Notes under the pieces: model-generated
What the model was told of the DNA's origin: nothing
Databases searched by the model: none
The model's input: only the letters and a program-made list of their open reading frames with translations
Part shown: positions 45,645 to 54,493 of the stretch, piece after piece
Numbering within the stretch: the stretch's first letter is position 1
Layout: each line of letters begins with the position of its first letter
NCBI GenBank assembly: GCA_050291245.1
Contig: JBNKJP010000020.1
Span: 62,001-126,000, forward strand
DNA length: 64,000 nt
DNA from: Thiodiazotropha sp050291245
Lineage (GTDB): Bacteria; Pseudomonadota; Gammaproteobacteria; Chromatiales; Chromatiaceae
Direction of reading: 5' to 3'
Program-made: the position numbers and the translations under genes

Positions 45645-46547
45645 ATGAGACAGTTTATATTGGGTCTTGCTTGCGTGTTTATGGCAACTTGCCTTTTCGC
45701 AGATGACAATGTCTTGATGTTTGGCGATGACATCGCAGTCAGTCGATCCGATCTGGATGCGTTGTTGTCCGAAGGTCCGGTTCATGCCAGAAAGGATGTG
45801 CTTGAAGATAAAGATAAGATACTGAGACTGCTGCGCCAGACATTTCTCATCCGGGCGCTTGCGGATGAGGCCAGGGAAAATGGGCTCGACAAGGATGAAT
45901 TGATTCAAGCAAAGCTCCGTCGCCAGGCAGACAAGATTCTGTATCTCGAACGGATGAAGCAGATTGATGCCCAGCCAATGCCCGATTTTGAGCAGGCGGC
46001 CAGGGAGCAGTATCTCGGCAATGAAGCGGCGTACACGGTACCTGAAAAGGTGTCGGCGAAACATATTTTAATTGCCACCACGGATAAACTCCCGGTTTAT
46101 CATGAGCGCGCTGAGGCCTTGGAGATCGCAAAAAAAGTCAAAAAAGAGCTTGATGAGGGACGCTCTTTTGACGATCTTGTCAAGCTCTATTCCGAAGATA
46201 CGCCAACCAGAAAGAACCATGGGTCACTCGGTATCTTCGGTCGCGGTTCAATGGTCAAGCCGATTGAGGATGCGGTTTTTGCCATGCATGAGCCGGGTGA
46301 AACGAGTGATATCGTCGAAAGCCAATTTGGTTTTCACATCATAAAGCTCTTGAATCGTTTTAAACCGTCGAAACTGCCCTATGAGCAGGAGCGGCCGAAA
46401 ATCATAGAAAAGTTGAAAGATGAATATATGAAAAATAGGCGTGAGGTCTATTTTGATGAGTTGCTGAAGAAAAGCCACGCCAGTATCTATGAAGATTTGG
46501 TGGAAACCTATATGACGGAAAGTTTGGAGTCTCTTTCCAGTCAGTGA
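45645..46547 (+). CDS. parvulin-type peptidyl-prolyl isomerase (PpiC/PrsA-like), exported
   Basis: A 300-residue exported isomerase. A signal peptide (MRQFILGLACVFMATCLFA) is followed by a SurA-N-like helical part, then a parvulin rotamase domain: VSAKHILIATTDK near residue 140, YSEDTPTRKNHGSLGIFGRGSM near 180 and SDIVESQFGFHIIKL. The domain order is that of PpiC/PrsA/SurA-family periplasmic chaperones for outer-membrane or secreted proteins. The start is set at ATG 45645 by the signal peptide. It is an independent unit after the terminator of the secreted protein and stands just ahead of the polysaccharide locus. Confidence 0.9.
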   Translation: MRQFILGLACVFMATCLFADDNVLMFGDDIAVSRSDLDALLSEGPVHARKDVLEDKDKILRLLRQTFLIRALADEARENGLDKDELIQAKLRRQADKILYLERMKQIDAQPMPDFEQAAREQYLGNEAAYTVPEKVSAKHILIATTDKLPVYHERAEALEIAKKVKKELDEGRSFDDLVKLYSEDTPTRKNHGSLGIFGRGSMVKPIEDAVFAMHEPGETSDIVESQFGFHIIKLLNRFKPSKLPYEQERPKIIEKLKDEYMKNRREVYFDELLKKSHASIYEDLVETYMTESLESLSSQ

Positions 46548-46566
46548 GTGAGCCTTTGAGAGTCTG

Positions 46567-49500
46567 GTGCCGGGAAGTGCAAACGTGGCTGAATACGATT
46601 TCAAACTCGATCTGAGTGTCGAGAACAATTCACACACCCAATTGATTCGGCGTATTCCGGAAGGCAGCCGGGTTCTGGAGCTGGGTTGCGCCACCGGTTA
46701 CATGGCGGAGTATCTGCGCAACGAACGCCACTGTACGGTGGTGGGCGTGGAGGTGGACCGGGCAATGGCGAACAAGGCGAAAGCGGTTTGCGATCGTGTC
46801 ATTGTCGGTGATGTGCAGAAGGATCAGTGGCTGAAGACCCTGGGTGATGAACGCTTTGATATCATCACCTGCGCGGATATCCTGGAGCATCTGCGCGACC
46901 CGTCCGCCCTGTTGAGAAAACTACCCGGTCTGTTGCGTGAAAACGGCCGCTTGTTGGCATCTCTGCCGAATGGCGCCCATGCCGCATTGCGCCTGGAGCT
47001 CCTCGAGGGACGTTTTACCTACGAAGATACGGGGCTGCTCGATCGCACCCATCTGCATCTGTTTAACTACCACTCACTTCGTGAACTCTTTACCCGGGCC
47101 GGTTTCCGGGTCGATGAGCTCTCCTACACCTTTCACGATATGGCGGACAAGGAGATCGAACGCAGGTTACATAACCTTGGGCTGGAGGTGAGTGCTCAGG
47201 GGCTGGCTCGTTTCCATACGCCGGAGGCGGCAGCCTTCCAGTTTATCGTCAGTGCGGTGCCGGATGCCTCGGTGCGGGTCGAGGATTTTCCCGCCTTGTC
47301 GGATAAACCCATGGCGTCATCCGTGGAGGTGTATCGCAACCTGCTGGATCAACTGCATCAGGCGGGTGAAACCGCGGCGACGCGGTTGAAGATGGTGGAG
47401 GAGCGCGACCGGATCCTGCAGGATCAACAACAGCATCTGAAGTCTTTTCACGAAATCCGCGATCAACTCACCGCCCAGAGGGATGATCTGAGTGAGCAGT
47501 TGGAACAGGCCGGCCGTCAGCTCGAGCAGGAGCGATCGACCCGCTCCGTTCACGAAAAGCAACTGAAAGACAATGATCAGCATATCCGTGTGTTGGGACA
47601 GAAGGTGGCGTTACTGAAGATTCAGCTTGCCGAGCACAAGCGGAGCCTGAAGGATATTCTCAACAGCCGTGGTTGGCGCGGATACATGACCCTGATGGCG
47701 CCATTGCGGGCGGTGCGCAAGCTCAAGCCGGTGATCGGTCAGGTCATTCGACAGCCTTCACTGTTGAAGAAATGGTGGAAGGAGGGGAGAGACCTGTATC
47801 GGGCCGGTGGGGTTACCGCGTTGAAGAACCGTGTGGTGCATCAGGTCTCACCCACTTATACCTATTCGATCTGGATCCGGGATGTTGAACCCGTGGGTCT
47901 GCCGAAGCTGTACGCCATCGAGAATCTGAATGAACGGGATGACGCACCGCTGATATCGATCGTGATGCCCGTCTACAACGTGGATGAGGGCTGGCTGCGC
48001 AAAGCGATTGATTCGGTCCTGGCGCAAACCTATGAACATTGGGAGCTGTGCATCGCCGATGATGCATCGACGCGCCCGCACATCAAGCGGGTGCTGAACG
48101 AATACGTCAGTCGGTACAAACGCATCAAGGTGGTCTATCGGGAAAACAACGGACATATTTCCGCGGCCACCAATTCCGCACTGAAAGTGGCCAGCGGAGA
48201 TTTTGTGGGCTTCATGGATCATGATGATGTGTTGGCGCCCTTTGCCCTGTTCTTTGTCGCCCAGGAGATTGTGCTGTATCCCGATGCCTCTCTGATCTAT
48301 TCGGACGAAGACAAGCTCAATGACGAAGGGGTTCGCTACGATCACTACTTCAAGCCCGATTTCAATCCGGATCTGATGCGTTCGCACAACATGATCTGCC
48401 ACTTCGGTGTCTACCGTCGCGGTTTACTGGAAAAGATCGGCGGCGTGCGGGAGGGATACGAGGGCGCCCAGGACTACGATATGGCGCTACGCTGTCTGCG
48501 GCATTTGGATGCACGCACGCAGGTGCGTCACATACCGTGGATTCTCTACCATTGGCGGGCCATACCTGAGAGTACCGCTTCAGGTGTCGAGGCAAAATCC
48601 TATGCCATGAAGGCCGCGATCGAAGCGGTTGAGGACGACCTCAAAGAGCGGGGCATCGAGGCGAAGGTCAGTGAGTCGGAGCTCATTGGCGGGATGATCC
48701 GGGTGCAGTATCCGGTTCCCGAGAATCCGCCGTTGGTCACCATCATTATTCCGACCCGAAACGGCAAGGTTTTGCTCAAGCAATGTATTGACAGCATTCG
48801 GGAGCGTACCGAGTACCGGAACTTCAATATCAGCGTGGTGGATAATCAGAGCGATGATCCTGATACCCTGAGTTATCTGACGGAACTCGATGGTCAGGAG
48901 GGCGTGCAGGTGCTGCGCTATGACCACCCGTTCAACTTTTCCGCAATCAACAATTTCGCGGTGAAACAGTCCCAGGGGGATATGGTCTGTTTCATGAATG
49001 ACGACATCGAGGTGCTCTCCCCGGGCTGGCTCGACGAGATGGTGAGTCAGGCGGCGCGAACGGAAATCGGTGCCGTGGGTGCCCGGCTGTGGTATCCCGA
49101 CGGACGCCTGCAGCATGGTGGCGTGGTACTCGGTCTCGGAGGCGTTGCGGGACACGCCATGAAATATACCTATCGGGAGAACCGGGGTTACATGGGGCGC
49201 TCGGTGCTGGTGCAGAACTACACCGCGGTGACCGCGGCCTGTCTGCTGGTGCGTCGCGATGTGTTTGAACAGGTCAAGGGATTCGATGAGGAAAACCTGG
49301 CGGTGGCCTTTAATGATGTGGATCTTTGCATCCGTATCTACCAGCAGGGGTATGACAACCTGTGGACGCCCTATGCCGAGCTGTACCATCACGAATCGGC
49401 CTCCCGTGGCGCGGAGGATACTCCGGAGAAACAGCTGCGTTTCAGTCGCGAAGCGCAATACATGCTTGATAAATATGGTCCGCTGTTGGAGCGCGACCCG

Positions 49501-49581
49501 GCCTATAACCCGAACCTGACTCGTTGCGTCGAGGATTTCTCGCTGAATTGGAAAGGGGTCGAGGAGGAGAATGAACCATGA
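46567..49581 (+). CDS. fusion of a methyltransferase, a coiled coil and two GT2 glycosyltransferases
   Basis: A 1,004-residue multi-domain enzyme. Residues 1-220 are a class I SAM methyltransferase (VLELGCATGYMAEYL near 38). Residues about 260-370 are a coiled coil rich in Gln and Glu. The first GT2 domain begins near 463 (ISIVMPVYNVDEGWLRKAI, then IADDAST and GFMDHDDVLAPF). The second begins near 723 (VTIIIPTRNGKVLLKQCIDSI, then MNDDIEVLSPGW). Such enzymes build and cap long polysaccharide chains: in the WbdD-type case, a methyl cap stops elongation and recruits the ABC exporter. The GTG start at 46567 follows a 19-base gap from the isomerase gene. Its stop overlaps the DUF3144 gene (ATGA). 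Confidence 0.9.
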   Translation: MPGSANVAEYDFKLDLSVENNSHTQLIRRIPEGSRVLELGCATGYMAEYLRNERHCTVVGVEVDRAMANKAKAVCDRVIVGDVQKDQWLKTLGDERFDIITCADILEHLRDPSALLRKLPGLLRENGRLLASLPNGAHAALRLELLEGRFTYEDTGLLDRTHLHLFNYHSLRELFTRAGFRVDELSYTFHDMADKEIERRLHNLGLEVSAQGLARFHTPEAAAFQFIVSAVPDASVRVEDFPALSDKPMASSVEVYRNLLDQLHQAGETAATRLKMVEERDRILQDQQQHLKSFHEIRDQLTAQRDDLSEQLEQAGRQLEQERSTRSVHEKQLKDNDQHIRVLGQKVALLKIQLAEHKRSLKDILNSRGWRGYMTLMAPLRAVRKLKPVIGQVIRQPSLLKKWWKEGRDLYRAGGVTALKNRVVHQVSPTYTYSIWIRDVEPVGLPKLYAIENLNERDDAPLISIVMPVYNVDEGWLRKAIDSVLAQTYEHWELCIADDASTRPHIKRVLNEYVSRYKRIKVVYRENNGHISAATNSALKVASGDFVGFMDHDDVLAPFALFFVAQEIVLYPDASLIYSDEDKLNDEGVRYDHYFKPDFNPDLMRSHNMICHFGVYRRGLLEKIGGVREGYEGAQDYDMALRCLRHLDARTQVRHIPWILYHWRAIPESTASGVEAKSYAMKAAIEAVEDDLKERGIEAKVSESELIGGMIRVQYPVPENPPLVTIIIPTRNGKVLLKQCIDSIRERTEYRNFNISVVDNQSDDPDTLSYLTELDGQEGVQVLRYDHPFNFSAINNFAVKQSQGDMVCFMNDDIEVLSPGWLDEMVSQAARTEIGAVGARLWYPDGRLQHGGVVLGLGGVAGHAMKYTYRENRGYMGRSVLVQNYTAVTAACLLVRRDVFEQVKGFDEENLAVAFNDVDLCIRIYQQGYDNLWTPYAELYHHESASRGAEDTPEKQLRFSREAQYMLDKYGPLLERDPAYNPNLTRCVEDFSLNWKGVEEENEP

Positions 49582-49862
49582 CGGATACCAATGATCTCAA
49601 GGAGTTCACCGAACTCTCGCAGCGTTTCATCCAGCTCGCCAACGAGATGAAAAACGAGGGAAAGCCGTTGCCGATGATCAATGCGGCACTGCTGTCGGCC
49701 TGTGCAACCTACGGAACCTACATCTTTGCCGGGAATACCGGATACCTGAAACCAACCGGGGTCGACAAGCTGGTTACAACGTTTCGCCTTCAGGTTGAGA
49801 ACATTCAAAAGATCAAGCAGCAGGCCGTCGACGCGGGGTCCGCCTCCGCCAACGGGGAATAG
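49578..49862 (+). CDS. DUF3144-like small protein
   Basis: A 94-residue cytoplasmic, mainly helical protein (LKEFTELSQRFIQLANEM ... YIFAGNTGYLKPTG). The composition and pattern match the DUF3144 family, small proteins of unknown role in proteobacteria. The start overlaps the stop of the large glycosyltransferase gene (ATGA), so it is made together with it and may form part of the same complex. Family assignment by recall, not verified. Confidence 0.65.
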   Translation: MTDTNDLKEFTELSQRFIQLANEMKNEGKPLPMINAALLSACATYGTYIFAGNTGYLKPTGVDKLVTTFRLQVENIQKIKQQAVDAGSASANGE

Positions 49863-49915
49863 ATCCGTCGTCGGCTCATGTCTTCTGCATGCACGGTACC
49901 TTGGACGGACCGCCC

Positions 49916-50731
49916 ATGAAACTGGTCATCTCTATCGTCTACTACGACAGCGCATTGGATGTATTGCGCAATACCCTGCGCAGTATCGTCAATTCGTTGG
50001 ACCATGCCCTGACAACACGCCAGGATCTGGAAGCCACCGTGGTGGTGGTCGATAACGGCGGCATTCTCAACAAGGTCAAACGTCTGGTGGGTCAGGTTGT
50101 GGGTGATGGCCCCTATCATTGGATGGCGCTGGGTACCGGTGGAAACATCGGTTACGGCGCGGCACATAATCTGGTGATCCTCAATCAGGAGAGTGATTAT
50201 CACCTGGTGATCAATCCGGACGTGGAAGTGGTGGAGGATGCTTTTGCAAAGGCCATCGACTACATGGAAAAGCACCCCGAGGTGGGTATGCTGTCACCCT
50301 ACTCGGAGGATCCGGAAGGGTACAAGCAGTATCTTTGCAAACGCTACCCCGCCGTACTGGATCTGTTTCTGCGCGGGTTCGCGCCCCGTTTTGTGAAACG
50401 CTATTTTGCCGGGCGTCTGCAGGAATATGAAATGCGCTGCGAGATGACCACCCAGGCATTGAGCAACGAAATGATGGCGAGTGGCTGTTTCATGTTCGTC
50501 CGCCACAGCGTGCTGGACGAGGTGAGGGGGTTTTCCCCGGCGTTCTTTGTTTACTTTGAGGATTTCGACCTTTCCATCCGCATCGCCCGGCACGCCACCA
50601 TCGCCTATGTACCGGAAGTGCGCATCGTGCATGGTGGGGGCAACGCGTCGAAGAAGGGATTGCGCCACATCATCATGTTCGCCAAATCCGCATTCGTCTT
50701 CTACCACCTGCACGGTTGGCGTTGGGCCTGA
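49916..50731 (+). CDS. GT2 glycosyltransferase (rhamnosyltransferase-like)
   Basis: A 271-residue family 2 glycosyltransferase with no membrane segment. It has LVISIVYYDSALDVLRNTLRSI at the start, VVVDNGGILNKV, NIGYGAAHNLVI and the DxD-like INPDVEVVEDA near 105, then MMASGCFMFVRHSVLDEVRGF and YFEDFDLSIRI, the GT2 base region. These features point to the rhamnosyltransferase-like (WbbL/RfbN) branch. The start is set at ATG 49916. It lies immediately before the next methyltransferase gene. Confidence 0.87.
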   Translation: MKLVISIVYYDSALDVLRNTLRSIVNSLDHALTTRQDLEATVVVVDNGGILNKVKRLVGQVVGDGPYHWMALGTGGNIGYGAAHNLVILNQESDYHLVINPDVEVVEDAFAKAIDYMEKHPEVGMLSPYSEDPEGYKQYLCKRYPAVLDLFLRGFAPRFVKRYFAGRLQEYEMRCEMTTQALSNEMMASGCFMFVRHSVLDEVRGFSPAFFVYFEDFDLSIRIARHATIAYVPEVRIVHGGGNASKKGLRHIIMFAKSAFVFYHLHGWRWA

Positions 50732-51691
50732 ATGGATTCTGAAGATCTGAATTCGAGGGTGCCCGGCGTGGATCTCGAATCCGCGCCCTGTCCTATGGGG
50801 TGTGATTACGACGATGAACCGGTGTTACAAGGGCATGATCGGATCAACGGTTTGCCCGGCGAATACCGGGTTGTTCGATGTCGGGGATGTGGCCTGTTGA
50901 GAACCGATCCACGGCCCACCGCGCAGACCATGGGTTTCTACTATCCCGATGATTATCCACCCTACCTGACGACCCAGGTCGACCCGACCTCGCAGCGTTC
51001 CGGGTTCAAGGCCTGGTTGCGTACACTGTTGGATACCCGGGCTCAGGCGATCCCGTTGCTGGAGCCGGGACGGATGCTGGAGATCGGTTGCGCCTCGGGC
51101 TCCTACCTGCATCAGATGTCGTGTCAGGGCTGGGATGTCACCGGGATCGAATTCTCGCCCCAGGCCGCGGAGATGGCGAGAAACAATGGCTACAGCGTCT
51201 ATACCGGGGCGCTGGAGTCGGTGGATCTGGATCAGGCGGACTTCGATCTGGTGGTTGGTTGGATGGTGCTGGAACACCTGCATGATCCGATTGCCAGCCT
51301 GTATAAACTGTATGAGTGGGCAAAGCCCGGGGCCTGGCTGGCCCTGTCGGTACCGAATATCGACTCTTTGGAGTTTCGCCTGTTCAAACAGCGCTGGCAT
51401 GCGCTACAGCTTCCCAGTCATCTCTATCATTACACACCGAAAACCATCGCGCCGATGCTCGAAAAAACGGGTTGGCGCCTGCAGTCGATTCTCCAGCAAC
51501 GGGTGTTGAGCAGTCTGTTCCTCAGTCTGGGGCATGTGCTGGATGAGAAGGGTTATCCCCGATTACGTCGTTGGGTCGAGGGTGAGCCTGGGGATGTGAT
51601 TCGTCTGTATCATCTTTTCTATCCCTTGGCGTTTCTCGTGGCCGCTGCCGGTCAGTCCGGTCGTATGACGGTTTGGGCGCGGAAAGAATAG
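50732..51691 (+). CDS. SAM-dependent methyltransferase with N-terminal zinc-ribbon
   Basis: A 319-residue methyltransferase. The N-terminal CPMGC ... CRGCGLLRTDPRP block resembles the small zinc-binding head of nucleotide-sugar C-methyltransferase-like enzymes, and residues about 100-260 form a Rossmann-type methyltransferase (MLEIGCASGSYLHQM, then DLVVGWMVLEHLHDP). It may methylate a sugar of the polysaccharide. It starts immediately after the preceding stop (TGA/ATG adjacent) and is followed by a long inverted repeat rather than a directly coupled gene. Confidence 0.85.
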   Translation: MDSEDLNSRVPGVDLESAPCPMGCDYDDEPVLQGHDRINGLPGEYRVVRCRGCGLLRTDPRPTAQTMGFYYPDDYPPYLTTQVDPTSQRSGFKAWLRTLLDTRAQAIPLLEPGRMLEIGCASGSYLHQMSCQGWDVTGIEFSPQAAEMARNNGYSVYTGALESVDLDQADFDLVVGWMVLEHLHDPIASLYKLYEWAKPGAWLALSVPNIDSLEFRLFKQRWHALQLPSHLYHYTPKTIAPMLEKTGWRLQSILQQRVLSSLFLSLGHVLDEKGYPRLRRWVEGEPGDVIRLYHLFYPLAFLVAAAGQSGRMTVWARKE

Positions 51692-51704
51692 CTATTTAAG
51701 TTTT

Positions 51705-51803
51705 AAGTTATGAGTTTTGAGTTTATGAGTTCGCTGCGCTCACCGTTTATTTAAATAATTGTGAGCGCAGCGAACTCATAAACTCATAACTAAAAACTCA
51801 ACA
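51705..51803. repeat. long inverted repeat (25-bp perfect core arms) in the glycan locus
   Basis: Perfect 25-base arms at 51719-51743 and 51761-51785 (GAGTTTATGAGTTCGCTGCG plus CTCAC) enclose a 17-base AT-rich loop. Outside the core, imperfect repeats of TTATGAGTT continue to about 51705 and 51803. It could work as a bidirectional terminator between the methyltransferase and flippase genes or be a copy of a dispersed intergenic repeat. Confidence 0.75.
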
Positions 51804-51864
51804 CTATATCCGGTGAAGTTGATTTGAAAGCGGTGGGTCAGGATATTCGGGTTATGATAGCGCC

Positions 51865-53391
51865 ATGAATCAACGAACCCGACAGAGCGATCTCACCCAC
51901 GGCCCTCGCCTGGCCCGGAACGTGGTCTGGAGTCTGGTGAGCGTTGGCGTGCCGTTGCTGATCGCGCTGGTGACCATTCCAATTCTGATCGATGAGATCG
52001 GTACGGAACGATTTGGTCTGCTGGCCATCAGTTGGATGTTCGTCGGCTATTTCAGTCTGTTCGATTTCGGGCTCGGCCGGGCGTTGACTGTGCGGGTGGC
52101 CATGTTCCTGGGCGAGGAGCGGGAGGCTGAGATTCCCGCATTGGTCTGGACCGCACTCAGCCTGATGCTGGTACTGGGTGGGCTGGGGCTCGGCGTGATT
52201 CTGCTGCTCTCGCCCTGGCTGGTGGGGGAGGTGTTGAATGTTCCGTCGGAACTGCAAGACGAAGCGCTCAAGGCCTTTTATCTGCTCTCCCTGTCGATTC
52301 CCCTGGTCATCACCACGGTAGGCCTGCAGGGCGTGATTACCGCCTATCAGCGTTTTGATCTGTTGACCGCGATCCGGATCCCGATGGGCATGCTTACCTT
52401 TCTCGGACCGGTGGCGGTGCTGCCGTTTTCCAACAGTCTCTATCCGATTGTAGGGGTATTGGTGGGCGGGCGATTCCTGGCCGCTCTGGCGCACCTGTGG
52501 CTGGTATTCCGGGTGATCCCCGAAGTCCGGCGGCACTATGTGATCGATCGTACTCAGATCCGCCCGCTGCTCGGCTTTGGCGGGTGGATGACGGTGAGTA
52601 ACATGGTGGTGCCATTGATGGTTTCGATGGATCGCTTCGTCATCGGTGCGGTACTCACGGTCACGGCGGTGGCCTATTACACCACTCCGTACGAGATCGT
52701 CTCGCGTCTGCTGATCATCCCCAGTGCCTTTGTCGCGGTGCTGTTGCCGGCCCAATCCACTACCCTGGCCCGGGGCGGGTTCGAGGATCGGGCGCATTCG
52801 GCGCGTCTCTTCGTCAAGGGGCTCGACTACATCGCCATAGCCTTGTTTCCCCTGGTGCTGGTCATGGTTGCCTTCGCCTATGATGGTCTGAATCTGTGGG
52901 TCGGCGCGGAGTTTGCGGACAACGGCTTTCGGGTGATGCAGTGGCTCGGTGTTGGGGTTTTCTTTTACGGCCTCTCTCTGGTGCCGTTCTCCCTGGTGCA
53001 GTCGGCGGGGCGTCCGGACTGGTCGGCAAAACTGCATCTGCTGGAGTTACCCCTCTACCTTGCCGCTCTGTGGTGGGCGTTGCACGAACATGGGATTCTC
53101 GGGGCGGCGGTGGTGTGGACCCTGAGGGCCTTCGTCGATACCCTGGCGCTGTATCTCATGGTGTGGGTGTTGGTTCCGGAGTGCCGGGCATCGGCCGGAC
53201 GCTTTGTCCGGGCCTTGGGTGCCGCGGTGGGGCTGTTCCTGCTGACGGCCCAGCTCCAGGGGCTGCTGTTCAAGATCGTGTTTTGTACCCTGGTGCTGTG
53301 CGGTTTCGCCTGGGTTGCCTGGCGTTTCGGCCTACAGCAGCGGGAGCGTGACTGGCTGTTGAGCGGATTGCATCTGGGGAGGCGTGTTTGA
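51865..53391 (+). CDS. oligosaccharide flippase family protein (Wzx-like)
   Basis: A 508-residue polytopic protein with about 12-14 membrane helices in the MOP/Wzx pattern. The N-terminus NVVWSLVSVGVPLLIALVTI and GTERFGLLAISWMFVGYFSLFDFGLGRA (helices 1 and 2) are standard for lipid-linked oligosaccharide flippases. It would move the undecaprenyl-PP-linked unit to the periplasm for Wzy-type polymerisation, although no wzy is seen here. The ATG at 51865 has its own promoter region after the inverted repeat. It overlaps the next gene by four bases (TTGA). Confidence 0.88.
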   Translation: MNQRTRQSDLTHGPRLARNVVWSLVSVGVPLLIALVTIPILIDEIGTERFGLLAISWMFVGYFSLFDFGLGRALTVRVAMFLGEEREAEIPALVWTALSLMLVLGGLGLGVILLLSPWLVGEVLNVPSELQDEALKAFYLLSLSIPLVITTVGLQGVITAYQRFDLLTAIRIPMGMLTFLGPVAVLPFSNSLYPIVGVLVGGRFLAALAHLWLVFRVIPEVRRHYVIDRTQIRPLLGFGGWMTVSNMVVPLMVSMDRFVIGAVLTVTAVAYYTTPYEIVSRLLIIPSAFVAVLLPAQSTTLARGGFEDRAHSARLFVKGLDYIAIALFPLVLVMVAFAYDGLNLWVGAEFADNGFRVMQWLGVGVFFYGLSLVPFSLVQSAGRPDWSAKLHLLELPLYLAALWWALHEHGILGAAVVWTLRAFVDTLALYLMVWVLVPECRASAGRFVRALGAAVGLFLLTAQLQGLLFKIVFCTLVLCGFAWVAWRFGLQQRERDWLLSGLHLGRRV

Positions 53392-54458
53392 AGGTTCTGC
53401 TGCTGTGCCGCTACCCCAGGCTCGGAGCGAGCAGTCGCCTGCGCTCCTATCAGTATCTGCCCTTGCTGGCTGATGCGGGGATCGAGGTGACGGTCTCGCC
53501 GTTGTTCGACGAGGCTTACCTGCAGCGATTCTATACCACGGGACGCAAGCGGCCGGGTGCTCTGGCACGCGCCTATCTGGCACGCCTGAAACAACTTTTT
53601 TCGTTAAAGCGCTACGATCTGGTGTGGCTGGAATACGAGCTGTTTCCCTGGCTGCCGGCCGGGTTCGAGTGCGCAATGCGTCGCCTGGGGGTGCCCTACC
53701 TGGTTGACTACGACGATGCGATCTTTCATCGCTACGATCAGGCGTCATCCGTGTGGTTGCGCAAATTGTTGGGGCGCAAGATCGACCGGGTCATGGCCTG
53801 CGCGGCCCGGGTGACGGTCGGCAATACCTATCTGGCGCAGCGGGCGGAACAGGCGGGTGCCCGGGCCGTGCAGGTGCTGCCCACGGTGGTGGATGTCTCC
53901 CGCTATCCTCTCAAACAGCACTCCTTGCGAAGCGATCTGCGCATCGTCTGGATCGGCTCGCCCACCACGGTGGGTTATCTGGCGCTGATCCGGGAGCCTC
54001 TGGCTCGGCTGGCCAGGGAGCATTCACTGCGGTTATTGATTATCGGTGCAGATCCCCTGAGCATACCCGGGGTCGCGGTCGAGGCGTTGCCCTGGTCGGA
54101 GGCGCGGGAGGCGGAGATGATCCGCCAATGTGATGTGGGGATCATGCCTCTGAGAGATGATCCGTGGGAGCGGGGTAAATGTGGTTACAAACTGATTCAG
54201 TACCTGGCCTGCGGGTTGCCGGTGGTGGCGTCACCGGTGGGCGTGAACCGGGAGATCGTGGAGCCCGGGGTGAATGGCTACCTGGCGGATTCGGATGCTG
54301 CCTGGGAAGCGGCGTTCACCCGCCTGATCGAGCAACCGGAATTGCGCCGGGATCTGGGTCTCAAGGGACGTGAAAAGGTGCAGCGGGAGTATTCTCTGAC
54401 GATCATGGCGCCGCATTTGATCCGGGCGCTTGAGCGGGCCGCGCAGGTCAAGCCGTGA
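53388..54458 (+). CDS. GT4 glycosyltransferase
   Basis: A 356-residue family 4 (GT-B fold) glycosyltransferase. The C-terminal half has the donor-binding pattern: IVWIGSPTTVGYL near 185, then PLRDDPWERGKCGYKLIQYLACGLPVVASPVG near 250-285, with the glutamate-type E-x7-E equivalent region replaced by a KCGYK block. The N-terminal half starts KVLLLCRYPRLGASSRLRSY. It starts with TTG 53388 in an overlap with the flippase gene. It would add a sugar to the lipid-linked unit. Confidence 0.85.
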   Translation: MKVLLLCRYPRLGASSRLRSYQYLPLLADAGIEVTVSPLFDEAYLQRFYTTGRKRPGALARAYLARLKQLFSLKRYDLVWLEYELFPWLPAGFECAMRRLGVPYLVDYDDAIFHRYDQASSVWLRKLLGRKIDRVMACAARVTVGNTYLAQRAEQAGARAVQVLPTVVDVSRYPLKQHSLRSDLRIVWIGSPTTVGYLALIREPLARLAREHSLRLLIIGADPLSIPGVAVEALPWSEAREAEMIRQCDVGIMPLRDDPWERGKCGYKLIQYLACGLPVVASPVGVNREIVEPGVNGYLADSDAAWEAAFTRLIEQPELRRDLGLKGREKVQREYSLTIMAPHLIRALERAAQVKP

Positions 54459-54493
54459 CCGTCCATGCCGCGAAACAAACTCTGGAGTAAACC

